Of a DNA stretch of 64,000 nt, positions 1 to 12,310 are shown in pieces. The first letter of the stretch is position 1. The number at the start of each line of letters is the position of its first letter. The position numbers and the translations under genes were made by a program. The notes under the pieces are model-generated. The model worked only from the letters and a program-made list of their open reading frames with translations, ran no database searches and was not told the origin of the DNA. Source of the DNA: Fomitopsis serialis (taxonomy: Eukaryota; Basidiomycota; Agaricomycetes; Polyporales; Fomitopsidaceae); the NCBI RefSeq assembly GCF_022376445.1, contig NW_025955111.1, positions 36,221-100,220 of the forward strand, written 5' to 3'.

Positions 1-307
1 GCGTATTGAAAGCATTCTCACGCATTGATAGCGCGGGGCTAGGACACCTTCTGTGGAAGTCTTCAGCGCACAGTGGACGGCACACCATTTGGAGCATGCA
101 GTAACAGTGATGACATGAAGCATCCGTGTCCCTTCATTACCCGATCACCTAAGTCCGATGCGGGATTCGCGTTAGCACCCGTCGCACAGCAAGGATAGAC
201 AAGCAATACGTGCGGCCCACCTGTTGCTCGAAAACTTGAAGCTCGATATCGTCTCCATTATAAACCTCGACTTCGTTACGACGAACGACTCGCACCAAGC
301 ACCCGAC
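1..307. other. Intergenic, upstream of SDR gene
   Basis: No coding signal recognised on either strand. It holds the presumed promoter and leader of the reductase that starts at 308. I see no clear TATA box. Confidence 0.4.
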
Positions 308-1582
308 ATGGCGCCTGATTCGCTCGTTCTAGTCACTGGTATCAATGGCCACATCGCTAGCGCCACAGCCGTCCGGCTCCTGGAGCAGGGTTACCGCGTG
401 CGCGGGACCATCCGTTCACTCTCCCGCACGACATTCCTACGGAACGCCTTCGCACATTACGGGGGTCACTTCGAGATAGTAGAAGTAGCGGACATTACCG
501 CGGAGCACGCATTCGATGATGCAATGAAGGGTACGTGAGCTTTTGTGATGTTAGTTACTGGCCTCGTACTGAGTGGATTGTTGCGAACTAGGAGTGGACG
601 TAGTGATCCACGTCGCTTCTCCAGTACACATGGACGCTAAGAGTCCTGACGAACATGTAAGTAAGCTTAGTCGTACAGAGCTTACGCACTCATGGCCATT
701 CAGAACATCCCCGCAGTTCAAGGATCGCTGGGTATCCTACGTTCAGCGCGTGCCGAGCCTAGCGTCACGCACTTCTGCTACATGAGCTCGATAGTGACGC
801 TCATCGCGACTGCCAAAGACCCCAAAACAGAGGTGATCACGCCCGACGATTGGAACGTGAAGTCGGAGGAATGGGCGCACACCTTGGAGCCGTCCCACCC
901 TCGGAAAGCCTTTCATATATACTGTGGAAGTAAGGTTCGTGCCGACAAGGCATGTTGGGAGTACATACAGACGCACAAGGTAAGGGCATCGTATGCGCCA
1001 CCATCTGACATCACTGGCTGAGGTCTTGATTCATATACAGCCGAACTTCACTTTCACGACGGTGCTGCCAGGGCCTACTTTCGGTCCAATTCATAATCCA
1101 GTGACGAGGCCTCCTGGAGGCGACACCTCGCTTGGCCAAGTGTACGACTTCATCGCCGTCCCACCGCGCATCAAGGATGCCTCCACGGTCGTCAATTGTA
1201 AGTACCCATCTTTCACATGTGCACAAGACGTGCTCACGATCCACGCTTAGTCCCGTTCGTCCACGTATACGACGTGGCTGATCTGTGCGTGCAGTCTATC
1301 ACGAATCCCGACGCGCACGGGAAGCGACTAGTAGCAGTGCACGAGAAGGTTGCCTTCGCTGAGATTGGGGACATCCTACGCAAGGCATACCCGGACCGCC
1401 CCGTACCGCCTGGCACAGTCGACGGTGCCTGCTTGGACTATCCGGACAGAGAGGTGATCAGGTGGGACACGTCGCTGAGCACGGAGGTACTCGGAGGAAA
1501 GTGGAGATCACTCGAGGATGCGATAATGTCGTGCGCAGCAGACTTGGCGGAGAAGGAGAAGGGCGGGTGGGACATAGAATAG
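308..1582 (+). CDS. Extended SDR, NAD(P)-dependent reductase (dihydroflavonol reductase/Gre2-like)
   Basis: Five exons can be joined in frame: 308-530, 592-656, 704-979, 1041-1197 and 1251-1582 (about 350 aa, usual for the family). The N-terminus has a Rossmann glycine motif (VTGINGHIAS) that binds NAD(P). The catalytic pair is visible as YCGSK in exon 3 (YxxxK). The stretch VIHVASPV in exon 2 is the usual second conserved block. The start at 308 is chosen because it lies a few residues before the first beta strand; the upstream in-frame extension has no SDR character. Family members reduce carbonyls of aldehydes, ketones or CoA thioesters, probably in the cytosol. The gene lies at the left edge of the putative cluster, so a tailoring ketoreduction is possible but not shown. 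Substrate cannot be read from the sequence. No frame defects were found. Confidence 0.85.
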
Positions 1583-3635
1583 GTGGAGTTGTATATACAG
1601 GCTACCTTGGATACACGCCGCTGTCATGATGGTCTCGCTATAATCCCTGCTCCTGACCGACACTGCCTCTGCGGAGATCGCACATCCATCACAGTCTGCA
1701 TCATTGGGTCCTCGGTGAACAAGGGGAACACAATCTCAGCGGCTCCGAAAACAGCCTCTCCGCAATTCCAAAACAGCGAGTCTGAGGAGACCGCATCGAC
1801 CGGCAACACATGTGAGTGCGAATGTGCGCAATCATCAGCACCCCCGATGCTGAACAAAAAGGACATCGCAAGACGAGACACCCGCATTTACGCACCCAGA
1901 CAACAATGACAGTCTGCCGTGCTCAAATGCACACGCAACTGGCCAGTACCTGCTGCTTTGAGGGTAGACTCTGCAGCCGTTCAGATGACTACTTGCTGCA
2001 GTAACGTAGTACGTGAGAGTACTACTTGATGGCCTACTCCTTCCGGACCTGACACGAAGGACAGCACGACGAGCTGACTCCGATGAGACCTCCGAAACGA
2101 GGGGTGATAGCGCAATCGCAGTGTGCACCAGTGTACATGCTTGAGCCCCTTCACAAAAGCAGCTTCGCGTCTGAGCCACTTCAAACAAGCATTCGTTGCG
2201 CAGACGGACAGACCGAGCACACCATGCGTGAACGGTATATATGTGCACTCGTGAAGTCGCACGACAGCAACTCCAACTTTGCGGCGTCGTCTCGACATTC
2301 CACACGGTCGAGTACTGTGGTCACGGTGGCCTCAAAAGGCGCGGAGGATACCATGCTGACGCTGTCTGCATCGGCATGCAGAGCAGGCGTCGCGTTGAAG
2401 ACAGCCAGTGTCTCCTCGACTCGGAGACCAAATGAGGGGGCATGAACTGGTATGGAATGCTGTTTCTCTGAACCCGGGAATCTGAGTTTGTTTACGACGT
2501 ACGTGGTGATATTTTCCGTGAACCAATATGCATGTCATCAATCTCCAGGGCACGCCTGCTGACAAGCCCCCAAAATGCGGACGTTGACGAACAAGATGCG
2601 GTATTGGAAGTCACGGTCGTTCGTTGGCCTGACAAGTAATGGAGAGCGAGCCGCGTTGTGCTTTGGTTGCGATTCACGTGTCTGATTGCGGTGTTCTCCG
2701 TTGCTCGATGGCAGTGGCTTTTGCGCAGTGAATCAGCTGTGACTGGGGTGGTGGGTGCGCTGAGCAAGTCGGTCGACACGGTTGACTGAGCGCTCGCTTC
2801 CGCGCCTCGAGGCAGCGAGCGCTGAAGATCACATCGCTACTGAACCCCGCGCGTAAGCGATTACCACACAAGTTTGCCTCCGCACTTATTCGTCACTCAC
2901 CCTAGACACCACCATCACCCTGGCCCGCGACTTCGACTGGCTTCATGTACCGCCTCGAACTGTCACGAGTGTTTCCTGCGCACTTCGCGTCTCTTCTGGA
3001 GTCCGAAGCGAGTTGACGAATCTGGGAGAGGTGGAACGAGACGGTGTGAATAGCCTCAGGCTACGAGAAAAGAAAACATACCGTAAGAATTTACCACCAC
3101 ATCTGCAGTGACTTTTGAAGTGCTTACACACAGGAACACAGCAGTGGCGGCCTGTTCGTCTACACGGGTGTTCAGTGGTCGCACCGCTCGTCATCTGCGC
3201 CGCCCTTTGCCAGCAGGTTCGCAAGCCGGCCGACTTCTCGCTGTGAGCATGTGATATATCCGTTCGTACTCTGTCAACACGAAAATCCCTGGCAGATGGC
3301 TGAAAAAATGGCCAAAGGCGGCCAGGTTGCGCCTGGCTGCACAGACGACTTGCAGAGCGCGTATATGCGCTTTTCAAGAGGTCTGTGCGACCAGGCCTGT
3401 ACTGCCGTGTGCTTATATGGTGCGTGTGATGTTAATTATGCTGTGCTGCTCATTGGGAGTGCGGGGGAAGATGGGGGGAGGAGACAACCCGCAAAACGAA
3501 CGACCCCCGTCCTCCCAATTAGGAAAGCACTCCGCACTTCACACTTCACTTGTTCACTAACGTGACTTTGTTGAATGCAAACCTTAATCGCGTTGAATGC
3601 GACAAACAACGCGCAAACAACGCGCCCCACGCCAG
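1583..3635. other. Intergenic, no gene recognised
   Basis: Several open frames of 60-150 codons exist on both strands, but none shows a domain, consistent splice pattern or fungal codon flavour. The right end is the promoter of the gene starting at 3778. Confidence 0.4.
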
Positions 3636-3669
3636 TATATATACGGCCGCCCGCCGCGGGGTATAAATA
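3636..3669 (+). promoter_or_regulatory. Tandem TATA boxes of the 3778 gene
   Basis: Two TATA-like elements, tatatata at 3636-3643 and tataaata at 3662-3669, lie about 110-140 bp before the ATG at 3778. A long pyrimidine-rich CT tract follows from about 3710 to 3777. TATA plus a CT-rich leader is typical of strongly transcribed fungal genes, so high expression is inferred. Confidence 0.6.
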
Positions 3670-3777
3670 CAGCTGCCCCGCCCTCCCTTCCCCCCATCAG
3701 CGGTCCCTCGCACATCGCCTCTCGAGACTCACTCTCAGCCTCTCACTCTCTCAACCTCACTCTCTTACTCTCTCACC

Positions 3778-4943
3778 ATGCGCTTCTTCAAGCTGCTTGC
3801 GGAGGTCTCTGTCGGCGTCGGCACCCTCCTCAGTGGTTACTGCCCCGAAGACGGCGGCGCCCAGCCATTCAGGCCTCCCGCCGGCATCGACAGGGCTTGC
3901 GCCGCCTGGGGCAAGACCGTTGATGCAGTTTTCAACCCCGTCGGGTACGTTGCGCTCCCCCTGGTCGCCCTCGAACATCCTAACATTATTTCTTATTTTT
4001 GCCAGACTCGGACACACGTTGCTTCGCATCAAGGACGGTTCGTTCAACACGGGTTGGGATGGCACACTCATTGGGATGTGGCGAAGGTGCGTGCTCGTGT
4101 CTTGCAGCGGCGTCCGCTCCCTAACCCCTGCTCGTCGTACAGCGGTCAACTCGCCCCCTCCGACGAAGACTGGTCCCCGGACCTCTCCTTCGTGAACGGT
4201 ACGACCAACATCGACATCGGTTACATCGATCCTGGGAGTCCGCCTGGTTCCGGAGCGCTACCTGAGGCGCGCAAGACACCAAGCGGATACACCGGTACTA
4301 AGGACATCATTCTCGCCCCCTGCATCATCTGCTCCTCTCTTCGCGATGCACCTTCGCCCACGGACGACGACTACGCGACCATCGCCGGCGGCGACATCCG
4401 TGTCGAGATCATTCGCGAATGGCCCGCCAACTCGAAGCCCGCGGAGGACATGCTTCGTACTGTCATGCTCCTCTCTTTGGTTATCGGGGGCCATATTTTG
4501 GCCGCGATGATCGCTCACGACCCTCATAACGTCGTCGAAACGCACGTCTTTCCATTCATCGGACGCTGCGTACGCCGGGTGGTCCACGTTTGGAACATGC
4601 CGTGGACCAGCAGCGGGAGGATCTTCATCACGACGAGCGACGGCAACGAGTGGGTGGTAAGTCTCCATAAGCCTCATCGCTGTTCCCACCCGCTAACATC
4701 CTCGACAGCTGCTGGACGACCTTGTGAACGCTGAGTTCATCTTAGTAGTCGAGGACGAGCCGGATCACGTGGTACGTTTCGATCGCTCAATGTTTCACAG
4801 TAGGAGGCTGATGACAATATATACAGGACCCGGCACCTCTCTGGAACCGCGACATGCGCATTCCTACCTCCGGCCCTCGTCAGACCCGTCGCGGTCAGAA
4901 GAAGGCCTCGAAGAAGTCGAAGGGCTCGAAGCGGGGCGCATGA
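3778..4943 (+). CDS. Hypothetical protein with Lys/Arg-rich C-terminal tail
   Basis: Five exons fit together in frame: 3778-3944, 4006-4086, 4143-4656, 4709-4771 and 4827-4943, giving about 313 aa. I do not recognise the family. The N-terminus is mildly hydrophobic (LLAEVSVGVGTLLSG) but not a clean signal peptide. A hydrophobic stretch near residue 200 (MLLSLVIGGHILAAMIAH) could be one membrane segment or a buried helix. The C-terminal about 20 residues are strongly basic, with repeated Lys/Ser/Arg, which could be a nuclear or nucleic-acid-binding tail. Every intron has a clean GT...AG and the frame is intact, so the gene is probably real. Function is unknown. The strong core promoter just upstream argues for abundant mRNA. 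Confidence 0.65.
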
Positions 4944-6079
4944 GCTTCTGGTACGTCCCCTCGCCCCTCATCCCTCCTCGCGCGTCTGACCGTCCACACA
5001 CAGCTCCGCTCCGCATCGTTCTCCACCCAGCCTATCTGTATCGATATCTCTCTCTCGGGTCGCCCTGTAGCGTTCTAGTCTCCCTGGGATCTGGTCTTTC
5101 CTCGTGGTTCCGTCCTGTCCTTCCTTCTTCTACTATACTGGGATCCGATGGCCGGCGAGCCTCAGAGCACCGATGCCCCCGCGTGTTCTGAGGTTCGTCG
5201 ATCGTCGGGGCGGGTCAGGCGAGCGGAGGGGCATTCCGCGAGTCTGGCTTGCAATCCCTACACCTTCTTCCTTCCCATCTCATCTCATCTTACCTTTTAC
5301 TATTTCTTTCTCTGGTTCCTCTTCTTTTCGGTTGGGGTTTTGGTTATCTCGTCGTACTCGGGTTCTCAGTCTTGTATATTGGCGTCTTACATTGGGCTCG
5401 TGTTTCTGGGACTTGGATGTGGATTCGTACAGGACTAGTTGGGTATCTTTGTGGTCACACCGTCGACTCGTAGCATGGTCATATTCTTATGGAATATTTA
5501 TGGTTTGGTCTTCCCTGCATCTCGATGCGAGTCAGCTCGTACAGTGTGATCTTGAACAACATCGGTGATATCAAACAACAACAGACCAGATAGCATCAGC
5601 TGGCCTCACGTCTTCTATGTATGCTCAGCCGACTAATATTTGTTCATGGATAGGACATCAACGCCACCGAGGAATCTCATAATGCCCCCCTCTATCTCCA
5701 AGCAATCACTCCGGCGTGAGCGTCGTGATCCCCAAAGCCCTCAGCCCCACCAGCGTAGGCAACACCTTTGTTTTCGCTGGCACTACGCACGTTCTTCAAC
5801 GAGTTGCGGCCCATACCAAGGTTTTCGCGACAGCGGTCGCCAAAGAGGAGTGACATCGTGTTGAAGCATGAAGGAGGATCGGCTCGCGTCAGGTGGCTAT
5901 GCAGGCTGCATGCTATCGGAGTGTTGCTTTGGCATAGATTGTGACTCTCAGTACTCCTACTGTACAGGGGGAAGTGATTCAAGTAGAAATTGTGAACGTC
6001 GAACCGCATACGTTTAAGGAGGTGGTAGGCCATGTCGAGCTTGCGAGGAGCACACCGTATCCGGTCAGTGCGGTCGCCC
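4944..6079. other. 3' region and intergenic
   Basis: Probable 3' untranslated sequence of the upstream gene (T-rich and C/T-rich between about 5260 and 5560), followed by the 3' flank of the convergent prenyltransferase gene. No further gene recognised. Confidence 0.4.
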
Positions 6080-7441
6080 TCAGAACTGAAGGAGGTCTGG
6101 GGTGTACATAGCGGCCAGCATGCCACCAGCGACAATATACCCCAAGTCACCGTTGGACTGGATATCGAAGACGCCCGTTAGAATCCGCAATATATGACAG
6201 ATCGGAGAACCCACGTTGAACTTCCGCTCGCAGTCCTGAGGGGTGCCGACATCGAGCGTCCCCAGCTGCCAGATCATGTGCAGCGCGCAGCCGCCGACGC
6301 CGATGACGAAGTACGGCAGAGGCATGCCGGTCTCCGCGCCGGCGTACGCGAGGGTGCCGACGAACACCGCGCCGAAGAGACTGAGGATAGGTTTGACGTA
6401 CGCGCCGAAGAGGAGCGCCGTCGACTTGACACCAGCCTCGACGTCATCTTTCCGGTCCTGCAATCGTCGGATGGTCAGCAGGCCGGCAGCAAAGCGTATT
6501 CGTGATGGATATACAAACCTGGCAGGCGTAGATGGTATCGTAGAAGATGGTCCAGCTGCAGACACGTGTGAGACCAACCCTGTGTTCAGGCGACGTAGCA
6601 GGCTGTAACGCACCAGAATGTGCCAAATGTCAACGTCCACATGGGGATAGACCTAATATCTTCCGGTCTGGTCATCAGCCATGCCGTCGGCAGACCCCAG
6701 TTCATTGCCAGTCCTGTCGTCCAATCAGTACTTGCTTGAACATCCGACGGCGATTGAAACATACCTAGCCAGGCCTGGGGCCAGTTCGTGACGCGCTTCA
6801 TGAGCGGGTACAGAGCGTGCAACGGAAACACGCCGAACATCCCGCACAAAAAGCTACCCCGTGTAATTGGTCAGTGAGGGGCGCTCGTTCGTAAGATAGA
6901 CGGTGCGCTTACGCCGTACGGTTCACCAGGGTCAACATCCACACGAAGACCCCAACCTGCGCCAGAAGGAAGACCGTCGCCTGGAAGACCGTGACCGCGC
7001 CCGAGGCAATGGGTCTGGTCTTGGTCCGCTCTATACCAGAACACGTCAGCCGGAGCAGCTAGAAGTGAAGAGACATGGCACTTACCGACTTGACGGTCGA
7101 AATCACGGTCACAGATGTCGTTGATAGTGCAAGCTGCGCTGTGAAGGAGCGTGCTCCCGAGCAGGAACGCGGTCGTGTACTGCACGAACGTCGTTAGATC
7201 CGGGGGGTGCCCGCGCGTACCCAGGAGGTATCCCCATACTGCATGATCAAGATGAGTATGGAATCCATAGGCAAAGACCACCGAATGTAAGCGTACCGCA
7301 TGGCCAGAATACCAGTATGGAACCCGAGGGGAACTTGTGCATGCGTGCCAACTCCCAGTAGAGTCTCCATTGCGGCTTGAGGGCGGCACTGGGGCTCTGC
7401 TTGTTAAGCAGGGGCGTCGTGGAGTGGGCTGGTGCGGACAT
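6080..7441 (-). CDS. UbiA-family aromatic prenyltransferase (COQ2-like)
   Basis: A gene of about seven or eight exons can be read on the minus strand with all junctions in frame, giving about 310-320 aa. The first Asp-rich motif NDICDRDFDRQV sits near 7100. The second, YDTIYACQDRKDD, spans an intron near 6450-6560 and continues DVEAGVKSTALLFG, which is the COQ2 pattern. These motifs bind the Mg-diphosphate of the prenyl donor, and several hydrophobic helices surround them as expected for this membrane enzyme. Family members prenylate 4-hydroxybenzoate or related phenolic acids. The start at 7441 is preferred over 7465 because a TATA element lies at 7482-7488. The N-terminus (MSAPAHSTTPLLNKQ) lacks an obvious mitochondrial presequence, unlike ubiquinone COQ2, which fits a secondary-metabolite enzyme. 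A UbiA-type terpene cyclase is less likely given the COQ2-like second motif. Confidence 0.85.
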
Positions 7442-7481
7442 GTTTTGCACAACTTGAATGCACATTACTCGTCACCGTCTG

Positions 7482-7488
7482 CTTATAA
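7482..7488 (-). promoter_or_regulatory. TATA box of prenyltransferase gene
   Basis: On the minus strand the sequence reads cttataag about 40 nt upstream of the ATG at 7441. The position supports that start rather than the one at 7465. Confidence 0.5.
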
Positions 7489-9949
7489 GTGAGCTGGATC
7501 GTGCGCTTGATACTGGCCAAAGGCCTTGCAACCGCCGTCGTCCAGTAAGGAAGTTTTGGACACACGACAGTCCGCGCTCCTCCGGATGTTGTGGAGCTTC
7601 GCCTCGGAAGCCATGGGCTGTGACGCCTGTTGGATTGGTACTTTGCAAAAGAGTACCGCTGGCGTCCTCGGTTCTGGCTACGGCAATTGCACGTATGGTG
7701 GCAAGGCTCGGACGCTGTTTGAACATCCGTGCGAGCGCATTCGAGGCGTACCGCAGTCTCCGAATCCATGTCCGCCGTTGACGTGCTCCGTTCGAACCAT
7801 TCACTTCGTTGGTTTTAAAGTGAGGATTACCCCGGAAGGAACGACAACACCCGAATGCCCAACGTGCGACGACACAGATGAGCGGTAGGACATATCACTC
7901 AAGTTCACGCCCACGTCGGGCGCGCGCCAGATGCAACAATCAGATTCCTTCAGCCACTGCATAGATAACCCTGAAAGCTGGAGGTGGGTCAGATAGATGT
8001 GCTGCTAGAAGCTGATATCGGACGTACAGTAGCAGCTACACCGTGTGCGGCCCTTTACTCAACTAGGCAGTTGACGTCTTTGTTGAGATGATCGGATCTG
8101 AATGGCAGGAGTATGTGCGGAACTACGACGAGAGAATGCAACTTACGGGGGTAACATCATCTGTCGGGCGAGGCGCGGTGGCGTTGTCTATTCTCAATTG
8201 TGGGAGCAATAATCAGTGACCAGCGTCGCGTCAGAGATTTCTCCCGTTCTTCGTGCCCCGTGTCTTCAGACACATTGGCCATGTATTAGAACCGCCGATG
8301 TATATTTCGAAACCTGCTCTTCCAATCCCCCATGTAAGAGCATACGAAACGAAGGAATCATGACTGAAAGTCCTAAGCGTCAAAAGTCCAGACGCACCGG
8401 CTGTTCGGCGCATGGATTTGATATCCCAAATCCAGTAGTGACGAGTACACGAACTCCACCCTGTAGTTAATTTGAAGGGATGTCTTGACACGTTGAGAGA
8501 AGCCTTCCGAGCAACTTCCGAGTCCGATGTCGTCGAAACGTCCAGGTGCCGAAGCAAGGGTACGTCGGTACGGAAGTGCCTGGTACAACATCAGAGAAGC
8601 AGGAGAGACGATGTCACGGTAGCTCACATGGCGATCCTCTGCTCACAGTCCGATTTTTGCGGGGGTTGTCGAGCTGGCGCAAATGTTCGTCAACGCTCCG
8701 TGTCCCGTCAAGAGGCTATCCAGCCTATCCAGCCAGCAAACATGTTGGGTTCAGCGCAAGATCGCAGAGGTGAGCTGGTGAACGTCGAGAGGAAACCAGC
8801 GGCATCGCCGTTTTGGTCAGCGCCGAAGTTTTTCCGTCCCTTCTAGCCGCTCCTCCTCTCCTCCTCCTCCTCCTCCTCCGGGTGTCCCTCCTAGCCGCAA
8901 CGAGTCGAACGACGTCCTCCTCCTGCTACATACTGGCAGCCGCAACGACAGCCTCTCTCGCCGTGCACGAATGCAGACACAATGCGGGCATATTGGTTGC
9001 AGTGCCAACGAATATACCTTCTACTATTCCGCCGCTCAATGTCCAGACTAGCTGACGCACACATTCGACTCAGCTCGTGCCACCTCCGAAACGTCCCTTC
9101 ATCCCTCAGGCGAGTCCTCGCAGTCTTCCTCGAATCACGTACCATTAAACGCATCGCTGTTAAAAGCCTTCCACGACCTTGGGCTGGACGAGAGACACAC
9201 TACCAGTGCGCTGTCTCAGTTCCACGGCGATAAGCACCTCTGCCTGTTCACTAAGCTCTAAGTATCATGTACATGGGTGCCGGGTATTGACCTCCTGGCG
9301 CCGATCGGAGTCGATAGAAGAGCTAGTACTAGGTGAGCCTATCTCATCGTAACCGTCCACCGCATGTTCACCGTCGGCGCTGTTTCTTGCGAGGTATGTC
9401 ACCCCCGATATACGATAGCTGGAAACCTCACATCATTGACAATCGGGACACGTTCTTCGACACTGGCCGTAGGGCTACCAGGAGATCACACACCATTCGC
9501 TCGACGTGAGACACTCGACCTTCGACCATTCTTCCTCAGAAGCTTCAACTTCTGATCGCGGCGCAGGTCAGTGAGGTAGTATATCTGCATTAACATGGCA
9601 CGCCGCTGCTGATGGCCCTGAACACGCCGACGCATACACGCTAGAATAGAGTCTATGGGACTGGAGCCTACTACTCGTCGATTGAATCCTTCAGCAGGAC
9701 ATCATGATAGCGACCGCACTCGGTTCATGTACCAACACACGATTGTTGGCCAGCACGGCTCGCTGCCTCTGGTGACCACTCGATCCGACCACCACTGCGA
9801 CGTCCCTCATATTCGCTAGGTGCGGAAATATGCTCATTGCGCGACCCAGCGTCCGATCGTACACCGTGGTGGTGGTCCAACATGCGAGGTGCTCGACCCA
9901 CCAAACCAACAGTAGTAGGTGCGTCTACACCTTCCTTGGCCTCTCCAGC
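7489..9949. other. Intergenic, no gene recognised; CTC microsatellite
   Basis: No convincing coding region. A CTC/TCC microsatellite occupies about 8850-8879. Short open frames on both strands lack domains or coherent introns. Confidence 0.4.
8850..8879. repeat. CTC trinucleotide microsatellite
   Basis: Near-perfect run of ctc/tcc triplets with one interruption. Confidence 0.7.
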
Positions 9950-10172
9950 GATACTTTCTCGGTCCCACACGTCCGAGCACTGGCGGAGTCGTTGGCGTGC
10001 TTAGGGTCAGTAACGGGCGACGGGTATCACATCTTGATCCTCCGAGGCTCGATGTATTGCCAGTAGATGGCTTCGAGCAACTCGTGTATTATCCTACATA
10101 ATGGGAAACATCCTTCACGAGCCTTACCCCGAGGACAAGTCGTTCATGCGCGTGTTCTCTGTTATTAGAACA
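9950..10172 (+). pseudogene. Partial duplicate of the downstream F-box-like gene
   Basis: The segment about 10065-10172 aligns base for base, at roughly 80 percent by eye, with 11506-11622 inside the F-box-like gene; for example gaggacaag, gttcatg and ttctctg recur in order. Weaker similarity extends left to about 9950. The frame is interrupted by stops and there is no F-box. I read it as a decayed fragment left by a local duplication. Confidence 0.55.
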
Positions 10173-10557
10173 GTATAATGCGGCCGGCCAGGCACCAATC
10201 TGGCAATCATTAGGCACAGTATGGCGAAAGAAATGCCTACCATGGCCCGACATATCCTTACGGACGTTCTCCTCATAGGCCTGAAGGAATGGAAAAATGA
10301 CAATGGGCGTACGCGCCCTGGCGCCTCTTATTACTGTGCACCGTGCTTAGTAAGCGTTTGTAGCATCGTGACGCGACCTTCAGCTTCAGAATCAAAGGCG
10401 ACCGCCAACAGTCTGGGAGCCGCTCCTTCAGCCTGCCGGCACTCCCACCCGGGATCCCATAGATATAGCGAGACTGGTACGATTTCTTCGAGGGGTCTAT
10501 CGACCATGACTGTTATACTCATGCAGCCCTACAGGCACTGCTGTCTGAGAAGGCGGT
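10173..10557. other. Gap between F-box fragment and F-box gene
   Basis: No gene recognised. May contain the true 5' end of the F-box gene, whose start is unresolved. Confidence 0.3.
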
Positions 10558-12310
10558 GTGATGGCCTCTGAGCTCAGGCTGGATGGCATCCGCATTCCAT
10601 CGCCCCTTCCCGATGATGTCGACATGCGATACACCCTCTTTCACGCCTCTATGGCTCCGCGGACCTGGATCATATTCAAGATCGGATACTTCCTCAACCT
10701 GGAATCCCGATCAATAGGATTCCCGATGAACTGCTCGCGGAAATCCTGCAGATCGTGTGGGGCGACTGTCCTCCTCACTGGTCTTTCGTCACCATACTAC
10801 TGATCTGCCGCCACTGGTACTTCACTGCGGTCTCCTCTCCGACCCTTTGGACTGAGGTCACGACCAGTATGCCGCTCCCGGTCCTCGAGACCTGCTTGCG
10901 CCGATCGCATGGGGCAAGCCTTTCGCTTACTACACCAGTTGCGTGCACGGCCGTTTCCCACAATGCCCGGCTCCTGAACGTACTCGCTCCGCATTTCGAC
11001 CGACTCGTGGATCTGTATACATACAGCTTTCAACCCTATGTCGAGCATCGTATGGAGCAGCTATCTTCTCTCGTCATCGATGACACGCTGCCGCCGGACA
11101 CTGCGCCGACGAGTCCTTGGCCCGGAGTCATTGCCATCCGCGGCGATCGTTTTCCAAAGCTGGAATGCCTGACGCTCCGCGCGATCGAACCAGTAGCGAG
11201 CATCGTCGATGCGCACTCATTGACATCGCTCACTCTGGAGGATCTATGGTATGAGACATGGAGCGGATACCTCGACTTACTCAAAGGCTGTCCAGCTCTG
11301 GAGGATCTCACACTGATTCCCTCGAAACCGAGTCAAGGGCTGTCGCTACCGTCGGTCGCCGACCCATCGTTTCCATGCGGCATCTCCGACAACTCAATTT
11401 CAGGGACTTCCGTGAACGCGGGGGCATATCATATCTTCTTGCGCATCTCGCTCTCCCGTCCCGGTTGAAATCGACATCAACATCGACATGGACTCCAACT
11501 TCGATGAGGATGACCTCGAGCGACTCACGCATAACCCTAGCTTATGGAAAACGTCCTTCGCGAGCGTTATTCCCGAGGACAAGACGTTCATGCCCGTATT
11601 CTCTGCGATTCGAACAGTAACAGCGATGATCAGCGATGATCGTCTGGAAGTATTGGCATCCGCGCTGAAAGAGCCTTCCGCTGGTACTCAGTCGGTCACT
11701 TATTCATGCGCCTTAGGACATCTGTTCAATACAGCACGTCTTCATTCACGGTCATGCACGACCTGGGCACGGTGTTTCCCCATCGCTTACGGCGCTGCAC
11801 ATCTACGTGAAGGGTCATGAGAACTATGATGATCCCTTCGGATCCGGTTTTCATAGCTCAGCTACCAGGAACTGGAAGAGGCTCTACACCCTGTTCCCAC
11901 GAATTCAAGACCTCTACGCTGGTGGTCCAAATGCGCCTTTTTTGCGTTCCTACCTAGCCTCAGCCGCCGTGATGTGCATTGCACCATTCGTCCTTGCCGT
12001 GGCCCAAGCTGACGCAGATCACATTCGAGAACACTGCGACGAAAGAGGAGCCAAACGAGTCGGACGCGATCGCGGAGTCCATCATCACCACCATGTGTAA
12101 CCGTCGAGATGCTGTCTTGGGGGAACGCTTGCAATGTCTTACCCTGCTGTTTCCAGAGCAGCCGCTCAATTTGTACACAGGCATGTCCCTGATGAAGTTG
12201 TGGGGGGTGACGGAACAGCTCGTCTGTACAGTGGGCGGGCGAACTGTGAATAATGGGCATCCGGGGCGGGACATCCCAGCCGCGGTCGATATACGTACAA
12301 GTACGTGAGT
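10558..12310 (+). CDS. F-box/LRR-like protein, frame interrupted
   Basis: A fungal F-box signature reads INRIPDELLAEILQIVWGD followed by ICRHWYFTAVSSPTLW, encoded around 10715-10850. The rest resembles the leucine-rich body typical of Agaricomycete F-box genes (PKLECLTLRAIEP, HSLTSLTLEDLWYE, PALEDLTLIPSKP, MRHLRQLNFRDF). Such proteins are adaptors recruiting substrates to SCF ubiquitin ligases. The reading frame shifts at least four times. Three breaks sit in short runs that appear one base short: CCC at 11363-11365, AAA at 11468-11470 and CCCC near 11782. Either the assembly under-called homopolymers or the gene is decaying; the homopolymer pattern favours the first. The start is uncertain: the F-box frame has no Met upstream, and 10558 is an ATG in a neighbouring frame. 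The end is approximate. Confidence 0.6.

Noticed and set aside
2943..3377. 144-codon open frame on the minus strand as a gene
   Set aside because: No domain, low-complexity Arg/Ser/Thr-rich composition and no supporting splice structure or promoter.
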